Positions 34,440-46,227 of a DNA stretch of 64,000 nt are shown here, piece after piece. The DNA is from Artemia franciscana. Its lineage: Eukaryota > Arthropoda > Branchiopoda > Anostraca > Artemiidae. Position numbers and translations under genes: made by a program. Below the pieces are notes generated by a model. The model searched no databases and was not told the DNA's origin. It saw nothing but the letters and a program-made list of their open reading frames with translations. Positions within the stretch are counted from its first letter, which is position 1. Each line of letters opens with the position of its first letter. The stretch lies in NCBI RefSeq assembly GCF_032884065.1, contig NC_088863.1:63945604-64009603 (forward strand), read 5' to 3'.

Positions 34440-37400
34440 AAATATTCACCCCCTTTCCGGATGATAAATTATGCATTCAAGATATGGATAAATTGCATAG
34501 TTTATATTCCTTGCCCTAGGGGCGGCGGGGGCACGGCATCCACAGAGGCTTTGCTATTAGACTTTCTGATAATCTCAAATAAAATGGCTTTTAAATATCT
34601 CTATCAGTTTTACAGAGATAATCTAAAAGAGCAAGAGGGGTGGCTGCCATTTGCTCTTTTTTCAATATGTCTCCCAACATGCCTTTAAAGTTTCAACTTA
34701 TTACCCTTAGCCGTTTCTTGGATACTCCTGTTTTGTCCTTTCGGAAATCCTCCTGCATCTAATTTGCTTTGATTTTGGTTGACATTCCCCTCGTTATTTT
34801 TTAAAAGTTTTACCTTAAAATTCTTAGTTTTTTTCGAGACTCAGGGTCAAACATGCTATCTTCCCCAATAACCAACCTTCTGTCTAGGAGGTTAGTAATC
34901 CCAACCAACCCTTCAATCAGGAGGTTAAGTAATCCCCAAATGTACAGTTATTTGACTTTAATGACAATTTTGAACAAGTTGGCGATTCCAAAACTTGATC
35001 AGATATTTTTGGAGGAAGGGCAGCTAATAAGGGAATGGAAGAGACTTGTTTCCCTCCGACCACTTTTTAACATCTTAATCAACATGCTCTGAAAGTGTTT
35101 AAATTTAGCACCCATAGCTATTCCTTCTCGATGCACCTAGTATCTTTAGATTTAGGTGCCCCCCCCCCCTCTCTTTTTTCGTGAATTTTACCCGAGAAAT
35201 TCCCCCAGTCACCGTTGAAAGTTTTCTCTTGAAAAAATAGGTACATTTTCCAATAAATAGCTTACCTTAAGGTACCCATCCCCATGCACAGTTTCCACTG
35301 GAAAAGTCATCCAAAGACTTTCCTCCCCTTGGAGGAAGGGTACAAACAGTATATATAAAAAGGGCAAATTGTAAAACTTAAATTTTTTTCCCTTGGGCTG
35401 TGGGGGTCATGTTATCCCTAGAGGCATATTTATTGGATCTTTGAATTAATGGTACCGTTGGCATACTGGCACACCGCCAAAAGTTTTCTGCGTCGGCGTG
35501 TTTTTCATCGGCAGCGCGCCACTGATAAATCAGTGCAGATTATTAAGCCAGATGCACGTTGGTTTTTCGTCACGTCCACATCGGCATGGAAGACGTGCTT
35601 AACTTACTTTAAATAAGTTACACTTTCACCTAGCTGACGTAACTTAGGCTACTACTACTTGAACATTTTTCTAATTAATGATAACCACTTGATAAATTTA
35701 GTATAGCTTATATTTGAAGAATTCCATGAATTGAAAATATGATCGTTGATTTGATTAGAAATAGCCAACATATGTTCAATCCAAAGCCTGGGTGCCGATA
35801 AGCTGACTGTTAGCGTGAGGGGCTTACCTAGTCTAATTGGCACTTCCAATGCTGTATAGCAGAAATTTAAAAAAAACACCTTTCATGAGCAGAGCAATAG
35901 CACTGCCTAAATAAAGAGTGATGTGGGTACAAAGTATGATTTATTTTTGTTTTTTTAGACCCGGGCACTTCTCATAGAAAGAAATGTCGTAGAAACTTCA
36001 AAAAAAAGCTCATTCAATTTGAAATTAAGAGGGCTAGTGACCTCTTTCATATTCAAAAGTGGTTGGAGGGTAAACAGCTCCCCAAGCCAATCTTTGTCCC
36101 AAACATATCCAATCAAAATTTTGAAATAGCCATTTTGTTCAGCGTAGGCTAATATTTCCGAAATTATGACACTAAGGATGAACCCCCTCCCCCCCACAAC
36201 CCTCACGGCAAAGGTTGTAAGTTATGCACTGTTGGCATATAAGATTTTCATAGAATGGGCGGTCGTGTAAACCATGGAGGAAGCTCATTGGATTGGTAAT
36301 CAGAAGTTCTAGTGGTCTTTTTAATAGTCAAAAGTGATTGGAGGTCACTCAACCCCCCTCCCTACATCCACCATTTCCCTAAGAACATTCAATCAAAATT
36401 TTGAGATAGCAATTTTGTTCAGCGTAGTTGAAAGGACCATAAATTACGTCTTTGAAGATCAAACCCCCCATAGCCCTCAAGGCAAAGGTGTTAATCTACG
36501 CCATGTGGGCATATAATGTTTTAATAGAAAGGATGGTGGTATAAACTTTGGAGAGGGATCAGTGTACTGGTAATCAGAAGTTATAGTGTTATAGTGAAGT
36601 TATAGAAGTATAGTGAAGCTATTCAATGTGATAAGAGCTGTATACACTTTGGAGGGGGTCATCGGATTGGAAATGAGAAGTTTAAGTGCCATTTTTAAGA
36701 GTCAAATTTGTCAGAAGGCAGCTATACGCCTCCCTCCACGTTAGCTTTTCCCCAAATGCATCCAATAGAAATTTTGAGATAGCCATATGTTCAAAAATAG
36801 TCCAAATTTTACATAAAAAGGCCTTTGGGGTTGACAGATCCCCCAAAGCCAGGGGAGTAAGGGTTATAAGTTATACCCCGGAGGTATGTAAGGCTTTTAT
36901 GGAAGGAGTGGTCTTTTAGACTTTAGAGGAGGCTCATTTTATTGAAAATATTCAGTTCTAGCTCTATTTTAAGAGTCAAACGTGATGGAGGACAAAAAAT
37001 CCCCCCTTCCTTGACATCCTCTTTTTCCATGACACATTCAGCCGAAATCAATTCATCAAAATTGATCGATTAAACTCCTCAGTAATTAGATATAGGGAAT
37101 ATTTAGGCGGATGTTGAACTATATTAAAATAAACTATGAACTTGTGGACTATCATAAAGTGAGAAAGCAAAATCTCAAGAACAATTTATATTATTAACTT
37201 AGACCTTTAAGAGTAAGTTGTGGGGTATTTTGAGCGAGCCAGATGGCACTATATGACTACTTTTAATACTACCACTACAGTTACTAATGTAACTAATGAC
37301 GCTAAGAGCATTAGGGTGAAACTTTTAGGAAGCGTTCAGTGGGAGTTCCAATTAAACGAAAAAACTGTTTGGTTGCCGGTTTTCAAAAGGACATAAAAGC

Positions 37401-37620
37401 AATATGATAGGAAGCACCAATCTTCAGTAGCTAGATATATCATTGAAACATTTAAAGAGACTAATTCGATACGAAATTAAAAGTTCTAATGTCCTTTTTA
37501 AAAATAAAAAGAGACTGGAGGGCAATCAGCCCGTCTCTCAAGGCGATTCATTTTCGATCCAGTCAAAATTTAGAGACAACTATTTTGTTCAGCATAGTAG
37601 AAGGGTCCAGCAACTAAGTC
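34440..37620. repeat. Family 3 tandem array, long copy
   Basis: Degenerate units of roughly 280-380 bp, marked by AATCAAAATTTTGAGATAGC-like blocks at about 36112, 36395, 36770 and 37560, each followed by TTGTTCAGCGTAG and a C-rich then AAGGTTGTAAGTTA-like block. Unit quality is poor at 34700-35400. A GC-richer patch with no match elsewhere lies at 35455-35600. No real genes seen. Confidence 0.65.
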
Positions 37621-39020
37621 GTTAAGGATATTGGGTATGTCAATCCCCTACTATTATGTGTTTGACCCATTATGCTATAAAACTAAATAAAAAAACATTG
37701 TGTTTATGGTTGCCAATAAGATACCTTAGCAATGTATCGAGAACGACTGAGGATAATATGTTGAAGCTTTTGGGGCTACCAATATGGCTGCTTCTGCTCT
37801 TACAATTTAAATAAATAAATAGAGTTTAAGTGTATCCAGGCTATCAAAGAGCATAGATAACATCTTTGGGAGATAATATCAACTTTTAACTCGGTTGATG
37901 TGAGGAGGTATAAAATTAAACTAAAAAGTAGTATTTGTTTCAGGATTAAAAATTGTTAAAAAAGTTTCTCCCAACTTACAAATAGCAAGCAAACTATTAA
38001 TACTTATATAAAAACCCAAAAAGATATAAGATATTTTCTTTTTTTTACATGAAAATGACTATGTCAATAAAAAACGAAAAAAAAAATAAATAAAAATATT
38101 TCTACAAAATAAGTTCTTCAAAGGAAAGTAAAGAGCTCCATTAAGCTGAAAATTGATTGGAATAAAGTCAAGTAATCTTCAAAGCATAAAACTACTTCAA
38201 ATCAATATCAATAAATAAATGAAACTCAAAATAGACAAAAGTTAGAATAAATAGCCGAGTCAAAATCAAAACGAATAAAAATTAATATTAGTAGGGCTGA
38301 TAACCTCCAGAGGATTTTCAGTGGCTACAGGTGGGTGTTAAATAGAAAAAATAGAACTATATTTTCAGTTGCTGGTGATCTGTACATTTTAAAATTGTAA
38401 CAAAACTGATAGTTTGGACTTTTTCAACTGTTGGAGGTGAAAAGTTTGGTATTTGAGTCAATATTACCGACTATTGTTCTAAACACCTAAATTGACAAAA
38501 ATGTACGGGGGACTAAGCAACGTCCATTTTTCGAAATCTAGCAGAGAAACATTTTTTACTTTCATTTACTTTCTTATATAAAAATTCGAAATCTTTTTTA
38601 TTTTTAGAGTGATGAAAATATTCCTTAAAATTCAATGTGAAAGAAAAAATTTCAAAATAAAGAGACCCATGTAAAACCCCCTAGCTCATTCTTCTTAACT
38701 TAGGCTATTTAATCCTATTTTTATATATCACCCCACATTGTTGATCAACAAATGTCACTAGAATAGGCCTTTAACCTTGTCTACGTTTTGGTTTTTTCAG
38801 GCATTGTCACCCATGCTTTTTTAGTTTTCCGGCAACCTCAGTCTCCTTTGATACTTTTCAAGGCCCAAAAAGGCAAATCAGGCACATTTTAAATGGCTTT
38901 TATCAGGAACGTTTGTTTTTTGATGAAAAAAGCTGTTTTTACTCGGCTCACTTCGCCTGAAAAAATCGTAATGAAGACAGGATTTTAGGCTGCTAAAAAC
39001 GCCGTTAGGTTTTGAAGAAA
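37621..39020. other. No gene recognised
   Basis: AT-rich, non-repetitive at the level I can judge, with A-runs near 38070. No long frames. Confidence 0.4.
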
Positions 39021-39024
39021 GGAT

Positions 39025-39032
39025 TATAAAAA
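39025..39032 (+). promoter_or_regulatory. TATA-like box upstream of a candidate first exon
   Basis: TATAAAAA lies 33 bp before the ATG at 39058. A start site ~30 bp downstream would leave almost no leader, so this may be chance. Confidence 0.2.
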
Positions 39033-39057
39033 CGTAAATATTTCATGGACCATAACA

Positions 39058-39217
39058 ATGAGTCAAACTTCTGAGCATAGGAAATATTTTAATGAAGAGA
39101 TTTTTGAAAAAGACCTTGTTTTGGATTTGTCATCAGAAAATTCCAAAAAAGTTTTCAACTTGATATCTCTTGAGCTGCAGAGCAGTGAGCAGGATTTTCA
39201 GACTGGATTATCGGAAG
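39058..39217 (+). CDS. Candidate first coding exon, unknown protein
   Basis: ATG with A at -3 and an in-frame TGA upstream at 39013 sets the start. The 53-codon frame encodes MSQTSEHRKYFNEEIFEKD, then LVLDLSSENSKKVFNLIS and LQSSEQDFQTGLSE, an acidic, helical-looking and non-repetitive sequence. It ends at GGAAG|GTGAGT, a near-perfect donor, in phase 1. No match to a family I know. A possible continuation is an acceptor (ATATCTCATTATCAG) near 41585, which in the right phase opens GNLLNLACIGKTSASYNIN and reaches a stop within 28 codons, but that join is speculative. An out-of-frame ATG at 39045 precedes the start. Confidence 0.4.
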
Positions 39218-39680
39218 GTGAGTTAAGATGCAAGTCAATATAGAGCCATATAATTAGACAGATAACAACCACTTAATAATTCTCCATTACACATCATAGA
39301 AAGTGGAAAATTCTACCTGTAAATTTATCTCAATTTCCTAATTAGAATGTTATTAGCTTCAAAATTTTATCTATAAAAGCTGCTGAATATTTTAAATCTA
39401 CCTTATGAATAGTCAATAGAGGGGTAATTAAAAAAAAAAAAAAATTATGTTTAGATTCAGACATCCTATGTGTAATACATTTTCTGTGAAGTAGCTGAGA
39501 AATAGATATCCCTTCAGAAATAGAGCTTAATCCTGAATCCAAATGTAACATTCATTTGTGTTAGAAATGAACTTTACCTCACCCCCTAATGTGCAAATAG
39601 CATAGGATATGCCTATACACTGGCCTACATTATCACCTTAATCTATCTGAGAGCTTTAACAGCCCTATAGTGCTCTTGAA

Positions 39681-40410
39681 TTAATGACTGCCTGTTGAAT
39701 ATCCACTGCTTCTTCTCCTATTCTTTGTCAAATTGGTTTTTGAAGGACTGGATTGAGTTGACAGTTGAATCAACTGGCAGTTGAATCTTTGAGTTGATTC
39801 CAATGGTTTATGACTTCTCAAAAAGAATGTTTGGCAAGTTTTTGATTGGGAGATTGACTTTGGTAGCTTGTTGGAGTGTCCTCTTGTGTTGTGCTGGTTG
39901 GTACCAAGATTGCTAACTTTTTGTTCTGCAGCTTGTAAGTAAGCATCATATTGCTGCACAAGCATCTATAAACTAGAGTGGGTAATTTAAGGTACCTGAG
40001 GCAGTCCTCATATGAGGTTGATGCCAGACTTTGTATGCATTTTGTTGCTTGTCTCTGTACATTTCATCTTGTCAGTAAGAAGGATGAGTAAGACACATGC
40101 CAAAATCAAGATGGGGTCTGACAAGAGCCTTATATAGTTTTATAAATATAGATGCCTCTCTGCTGTTGATAGTTCATTTTAGTAGTCCAAGACCAGAGCT
40201 TGCACAGGAAAGAAGCACAGAGCATGGCTGTGAAATTTAAGTTTATCATCAATGATGACACCAAGATCCCTTTCTTCTGCTCTGTTCTCTAGTTGTGCTC
40301 TTACTTTGGTGGTGGGTTGTAGATCATGTATTTTGCCATTGGGTTATTGATTCTAAGGTGTAATACACAGCATTTTCCTACATTAAATTAGAGAAGCCAG
40401 TCTTGGGTCC
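39681..40410 (-). pseudogene. CR1-like LINE, C-terminal third
   Basis: Minus strand: WLL-FNVGKCCVLHLRIN (with a stop), ERDLGVIIDDKLKFHSH, LYKALVRPHLDFGMCL and a C-terminal domain (39965-39681) with NTRGHSNKLPKSISQ. Frameshifts and stops separate these blocks. The 5' end stops at about 40410, in sequence resembling a short inverted copy of the adjacent ACTGGCTTCTCCAATTTAA. Confidence 0.8.
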
Positions 40411-40603
40411 AAACAACTGGCTTCTCCAATTTAAACAACATTATATAGGCCAGGCTATGTGCAACAAACTTTCCAATATTTTGACAAGCTATTGGAATGG
40501 TATAAGCCTAGTGTTCAAGCACTACAAAAGGAAACATGTCAAAAAACAATTTGATAAATATTTTGTAGTTCATATAATTGACTTACCAATAAATTGAATA
40601 CAA

Positions 40604-40893
40604 CACTTGATGCCTTTTTTCATGTTCTTTATAAATATAATAATTGTTTCTATTGCAAATTCAAATTAAGCACTTTTTGAACTCATAAAAATGACCAAAA
40701 TGTGGGGTATTAAAAAGGCTTAAAACATTGTTCTCCAACTTTGAACATCCCACTTGATGCCTTTTTTATGTTCTTTATGAATATAATAATTGCTTCTACC
40801 ATAAATTTAAATTTAAGTAATTTTTGAGCTCTTAAGAATTACCAAAAATGGGGTATAAAAAAGGCTTAAAACATTGTTCTCAAACTTAGGCTA
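40604..40893. repeat. Tandem duplication, 2 x ~147 bp
   Basis: CACTTGATGCCTTTTTT at 40604 and 40751, followed in both by ATGTTCTTTATAAATATAAT-like and GGCTTAAAACATTGTTCTC blocks. No coding signal. Confidence 0.88.
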
Positions 40894-41957
40894 CTGTTTC
40901 ATTATAAATCCATTTTTTATTGAACAATCCTTACTTCATAATATCCAGAATAATCATAGTTAACACATTCTGCAAGGGAAAAACTTTTAGGCTATCTTCA
41001 CTATTTTCACAGTTGTACAATTTTTTATACAAAATTCCAAAAAATAAAGATAAATTCAACTGTATTTTTCCATTTCCTAATAATCTATATATGTAATTAA
41101 ACACCATCAGTACCCTCAAATAACTTTTGACAACAACATATTAATAGACAAATAGTGATAAGTTAGGTTAGATGATAAATGGGCATTTATTTATAAAAAA
41201 TTATCAAGGCTTAGAGAAAGGACACACATATTTAGGAATGTGACAGAAAAACTGGAAATACAATGAAAATAGTCAATAATAAAGGTTCTTCCCCTGCAAA
41301 ATATGTTAACTAGGATTATTCTTCATATCATGAAGTAAAATTTGTTTTCTCAAAATGTTTCCTTATGTAGGCTTATGCCATTTGATCAATTTAAAGAAGA
41401 GAATGACTTATATAGAGGATTCAGTGCATATCATATATAGTATTCAGGGTAGACTAGCCTACATATTTGCATTTTAGGGGATTAAGGCAAAGTTCATTTC
41501 TGCTGTAAACAAAAATTATATATAGATTTAGGATGGAATTCTGATTCTAATGATATTTATGTTTTCTTATATATCTCATTATCAGGAAATTTGCTAAATT
41601 TAGCCTGCATTGGGAAGACTTCAGCAAGCTACAATATCAATTGTATAACCAACTCTAGAGATAAGTAGGCTATATACATAGATGGCAAGTCTATACTGAG
41701 ATATATCCATCTTGACCTTATAAACCAGGATTGGGTAAAGGTAAAAGGCCCAAAACATTTTGCATCTCACTTTTTGAAGCAGTAAATCTATATCCAAAAG
41801 GTTTACTTTTGCATAGCTATTATAACAAGTTCATCAAAAGTCAATGCTCTCTAGACTGACTCAGTGAATTTCTAATTTAGCAAAAAGTCTAATCCAAACA
41901 AAGTATTTAGATCCTAGATGGACTCAATCTTGGACAGAATCAATAAAAAAACAGAGT
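40894..41957. other. No gene firmly recognised
   Basis: AT-rich. The only item of note is an acceptor-like site near 41585 with a short open frame, mentioned under the exon at 39058. Confidence 0.35.
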
Positions 41958-42479
41958 TTTAAAATGTCACAATTATATTCTCATACTCTAGCTTATAGGA
42001 GTAACTTTTGTCAAAATTTCGAAAAACCAAGTTCTCTAAGATTGTAACTAGCCAATCCCAGTTAACTTAGTACTAATTATCAGCCAATCCCATCTGTCCA
42101 AACTGATTAATGTCAAACAATAGGAGGTGGTATCCATGCTGAGTAAAGATACATTTTAATCAATTTTTTTGTCTAACATTAGGCTCAGTCCATGTACAAG
42201 GGGTCTTGGATGGTCCCTGGTCCATCCTTATTGGCTAGGCTGTTAGTCTTTGTTACTGAACTTGGTAGCAGCTCTCCAGAAGGAGACATGTTTATGTTCT
42301 GTTTATGATTAAAGTTGTTTTTGTGAAAATTCAGTATTTGGGCTTTATCTGGTACCACCAATGATGGGGGGGGGGGTAATTAGAGTCAGAATAATAGCCA
42401 TGATATTTCAAAATAGCATAAAACGAGGAATTCGATAATACTACTCTTATTTGTGTAGAATATTACCTTTAATAAGAAA

Positions 42480-43260
42480 AAAATCATGAAGAAAAAAAAT
42501 CAAAGTAGGGTTTTTTGAGGTCAATGAAGATGCTGAAAAACAAAGCAATTTTCAGGATGACAACCAACTCCAGTGCAAAACTTCTTGCACTTCTTCAGTG
42601 CAAAAAAAAAAATATAAAAAAAAACATGGAAAGGCAAAGAAAACAACACAGAGAGTGAGCATAAAAGCCAAAACTAGAAGATTATAAAATCCAATAAAAA
42701 CTAAATATTAGAATAATAAAAAGCAAAAACCTAACACCTAAAGCAAGTCACTTACCAATACCCACAGCTAGCAAAGAGCCTAATTACTAGTCATAGGCAT
42801 TGGTGACTCAGATTTGGTGTTAGGTTTTAATTCTTCCAATTTTTGGTTTTTGCTGAATTTTATTTATCTTCTGATTTTGGCTTTTATTGCTGTTTATTGC
42901 ATGAAGAAAAAACAATCAAAGTAGGGTTTTTTAAGGCCAAGGAAGATACTGAAAAACAAAGCAATTTTCAGGAAGACAACCAACTCCCTTCTTCACTGCA
43001 AAAAGAAAATATAAAGAAACATGGGAAGACAAAGAAAACAAAACAACACAGAGAGTCAGCATAAAAGCCAAAACTAGAAGATTATATAAAATTTAATAAA
43101 AATTAAATATTAGAAGAATAAAAAAAAAACCAAAACCTAAAGCAAGTCACACCAATACCCACAGCTAGCAAAGAATTAATTACTAGTCATGGGTATTGGT
43201 GACTCACCTTTGGTGTTAGGTTTTAATTCTTCCAATTTTTGGTTTTTGCTGAATTTTATT
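42480..43260 (+). repeat. Internal ~420-bp repeat with hairpin, two units
   Basis: ATGAAGAAAAAA-CAATCAAAG, TTTTCAGGA-GACAACCAA and the hairpin AAACCTAACACC...GGTGTTAGGTTT (inner stem ACCAATACC/GGTATTGGT) occur twice here and twice again at 46755-47540. The hairpin arms are ~45 bp apart. Possibly a MITE or foldback unit duplicated in tandem. Confidence 0.8.
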
Positions 43261-44957
43261 TATCTTCTGATTTTGGCTTATATTGCTTTTTTTATTGGTT
43301 TATATTTTACACTGACTCTCCAAGTTGTTTGATTTTCTCTATTGTCCCATGTTTTTTGACATTTTCTTTGAAATTTCTTATAAGTACTCAAGAAGGGAAG
43401 TAGTTGTCTCCCAAAATATTTGCATTGTTTTTCAGTGTTTTGTTGGCCTGATCATTTTTCCTTTACAATTTTCTATTATAGCAGGCCTATGTGGTTTGAG
43501 ATGTTGCCAATATATTTCTTGTGGAGAGAGTAACCAATTAACGAGTTCCAGTCCAGTTTTACCTAAATAAAGTGAATACGGAACTATAGAAATTAATTGA
43601 ACACAGGCTCTTTGAAAGGAATTTTACTGTTATTATAGGTAGGTTACATGGTTTGTCTTAGTGTGTAAATCTCGGGTTGGATTGCAGCCAATCTATTGTT
43701 ATGTATTCAACCATGTAAATTGCTAGGATGCTTGGCCTTTCAGAAGGAAGACATGTGTTGTTACCTTAGGTTGCAGCTTAGAGCTAGTTAAGGATTCCAG
43801 TTCTTTAGAGAAAAATAGTGTCAGTTGAGTACTACCAATGTTTTTTAAGGGAAATATGGAATTCTGAACTAGGGTAGAACATTCTAAAGTGCTTCAATCA
43901 TTTTAAAGTTTGAACTGCTGTACTTAACCCTTACCTGTGTATCAGTGGATGTTAGAGGCTCCATAAAAGGGAACACGATAATACCATATGTTAGATCGTA
44001 AGATAATATGATAATGAATGAAATAAAAACAAAAAATATTACAAATATGATGACACCAAAATAATATGATAAAAAATAAAATAAAAAGTAATGATAAAAC
44101 AAATATAATTATAATAAAATGACATGATAATAAAATAAATCTAACACATTATAAGGCACTCCAGCTTGAAATTGGAAAAAAGGTATAATAAAGTTATGAA
44201 CAGACAAGCAAAACATTTGTTCAAAAGGCTGAATTAGTGATTGAAAAAGTCAATTGACAACTAAGAAATTAAAGCAATTGTTTAAAAAGTAATAATATTC
44301 TTGTCAACATTTTCAAACTGAAAAAAAAAATTCCCTAATGATGATTGTCAATGAGGCTATTTATTATTTTTATATTTGATAAATGTGTGCTTTTCAGTCA
44401 TGACCATTTAGCCCACTTCCCTTCCCCTGTTTATGTAGAATGTGGTAAACTATAACATGTATCTGCTATTTACTGGCCTGTGTCTTTTAGTGGCTGTTTG
44501 GGTTTCAGGTTACCAGTGTATGTTTCAAGTTTGGCACTCTTCAAGTGCATTTCTGTCCAGCACAGCTTTTAAAGGTATCTGCTAATTATGTCTTGTAGCA
44601 GCCCTTTGGATTCTGGGAACTGGTTAATTCAGGTGTATGTCAAGTCTAGTATTCTTTGTGCATGGCAAGTCAGCCTTGTGTTTAACTGACAGTGGTAGTT
44701 TGTGTTTAGAAACACTCTCAAGAGTTTATTTTGAAGGGCATACTGTCCAGGGAATAGCATATTATATTTACAATGGTCTATTATTTCATTTGTCATATTT
44801 CAGGTTTAAACAGATTTTAAAATAAATTTTTGAATAACAATGATTAGAAATGGAGATGAATTTAGTTATTTATTTATCAGATAGTGCTTAAATCCGAATA
44901 ATCTTATAATCTCCATTGAGTTGAACCTCTGAGGGGGTGGGTCTCCTACTTGGCTGG

Positions 44958-46219
44958 TCAATATTTTTTTTTAGCAACTTCATCTGCGCAGTGATTACCC
45001 ATAATACCTGAGTAGCTTGGAATACACTGAAAATTTGTCATTATGCCCTTTGAAGCTAGTTCATCTGTAAGGTTTTTTGATTCTGTTTTGACTAAAAAAG
45101 CTAAAATTAGAAAATGCTCTTGATATATTATTTCATCAAGTGCAGCCAAGTTCCCTGGGCATATTGGATGTAGGTGATGATCATGCAACAGTACCTGGTC
45201 ACTCAAGAACTTTGAATACAACTCAAGTCATCACTTTCTAGCTCCACAAGAAGAAATCCTTAGATTTCTCCTAGCTGCAATTTAAGGTGTAAGCTTTTGG
45301 ATCTTTTGGAGCTTTTAGAAATAATTAATTATAATAAATTTCTTCTTTTTGACATTGTTGATTTAAGGTGAAAAGCAATTTAAGGTGTAAGCTTTTGGAT
45401 CTTTTGGAGCTTTTAGAAATAATTAATTAGAATAAATTTCTTCTTTTTGACATTTTTGATGGTCAACTCTTTTTATATTGGAAATTAGTAATTGTGGGTG
45501 TGCTGAAACTAAATATGAGTTGGATTGTATCATTTTGTATTGTCACAACTTTCTACACATGGTTGGTTTAAACTGCATTTGGGCTACACAAACACTATAC
45601 ACACTGAGCTTGTAATCAGTTTGTGGTCTTATACAACAATTATAGAACTGGTGTAATTTTTTCCTACTGCACCCTCAAGATGTAGATACTATTCTTTATT
45701 ATTCTAATTCTCCTTTAAGAATATTGTTGATTCAATGTGAAGGTGGAAAATAAGTTTGTTGGTCAAGTATGAGGCCTTGGTAATTCATCTGGGTGTCCCC
45801 AGAGGCTGTTGTGGTGTTTAGTGTTAATTTTGCATGGATGATGTTATACTTGTGGTGAAATTGAATAATTGTAGACTTAACAGGTGCAATCCATAAACAA
45901 AGATTATTGGAAAATTGTTCAAACTGGAAGAGTGATTTTTGCATCTTTTACTAGGTAATTTCAGAGGTGTTATCTGCTGTCCATAACACTAGGGTATTAG
46001 CATATTATGTGTTAGTGGGAGGAAGGCTCGTGTGCAAGATGAATAAAGAAGAGGGGGGCAGTAGATGACCTTTGGTTATTGGCTTTGTTGTAGAAGAGGC
46101 TTCACCTACCTTAAAAACGAGATCTATTTTAAATAAAGGACTTGATGAAGGATAGTAGATTTGGGGTATTCCAAGATTTGTAAGTTTGGCAATTAGGATT
46201 TGATGATTGACATTATCAT
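44958..46219 (-). pseudogene. LINE H fragment in duplication copy 1
   Basis: Minus strand: the motif A end at the duplication edge, then the catalytic box reading YANTLVLWTADNT, where YADD is expected, then FEQFSNNLCLWIAPVKSTII, and an RNase H C-terminus (45221-44958) with LLHDHHLHP, FQCIPSYSGIMGNHCADE. The last resembles the P-x-H-x-G-I-x-GN-x-x-AD signature of LINE RNase H, with H replaced by Y. Cut at its 5' end by the duplication breakpoint. Confidence 0.85.
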
Positions 46220-46227
46220 GATTGACA

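Larger units (their letters stand above)
41958..46219 (+). repeat. Tandem segmental duplication, copy 1 (4262 bp)
   Basis: Begins TTTAAAATGTCACAATTA and ends GATTGACATTATCAT, exactly as copy 2 does. The copies are nearly identical along their length, with scattered substitutions. Copy 1 is longer mainly because of a local ~100-bp duplication at about 45278-45470 (CAATTTAAGGTGTAAGC twice). It contains the four-fold hairpin repeat and the LINE H fragment. Short frames such as 42843-43064 and 44637-44825 are duplicated but match no family. Confidence 0.95.

Noticed and set aside
34350..34688. Plus-strand open frame of 112 codons
   Set aside because: It overlaps family 3 repeat blocks and resembles no protein.
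35265..35300. Possible minus-strand micro-exon ending CTTAAG|GTAAGC
   Set aside because: Only ~38 bp within a degenerate G-rich repeat with similar copies elsewhere.
43884..44102. Hydrophobic 72-codon minus frame with a CAG|GTAAGG-like donor, duplicated at 48162-48380
   Set aside because: The frame is built from AT-rich low-complexity sequence, and no acceptor lies at a suitable distance. It is present twice only because of the segmental duplication.
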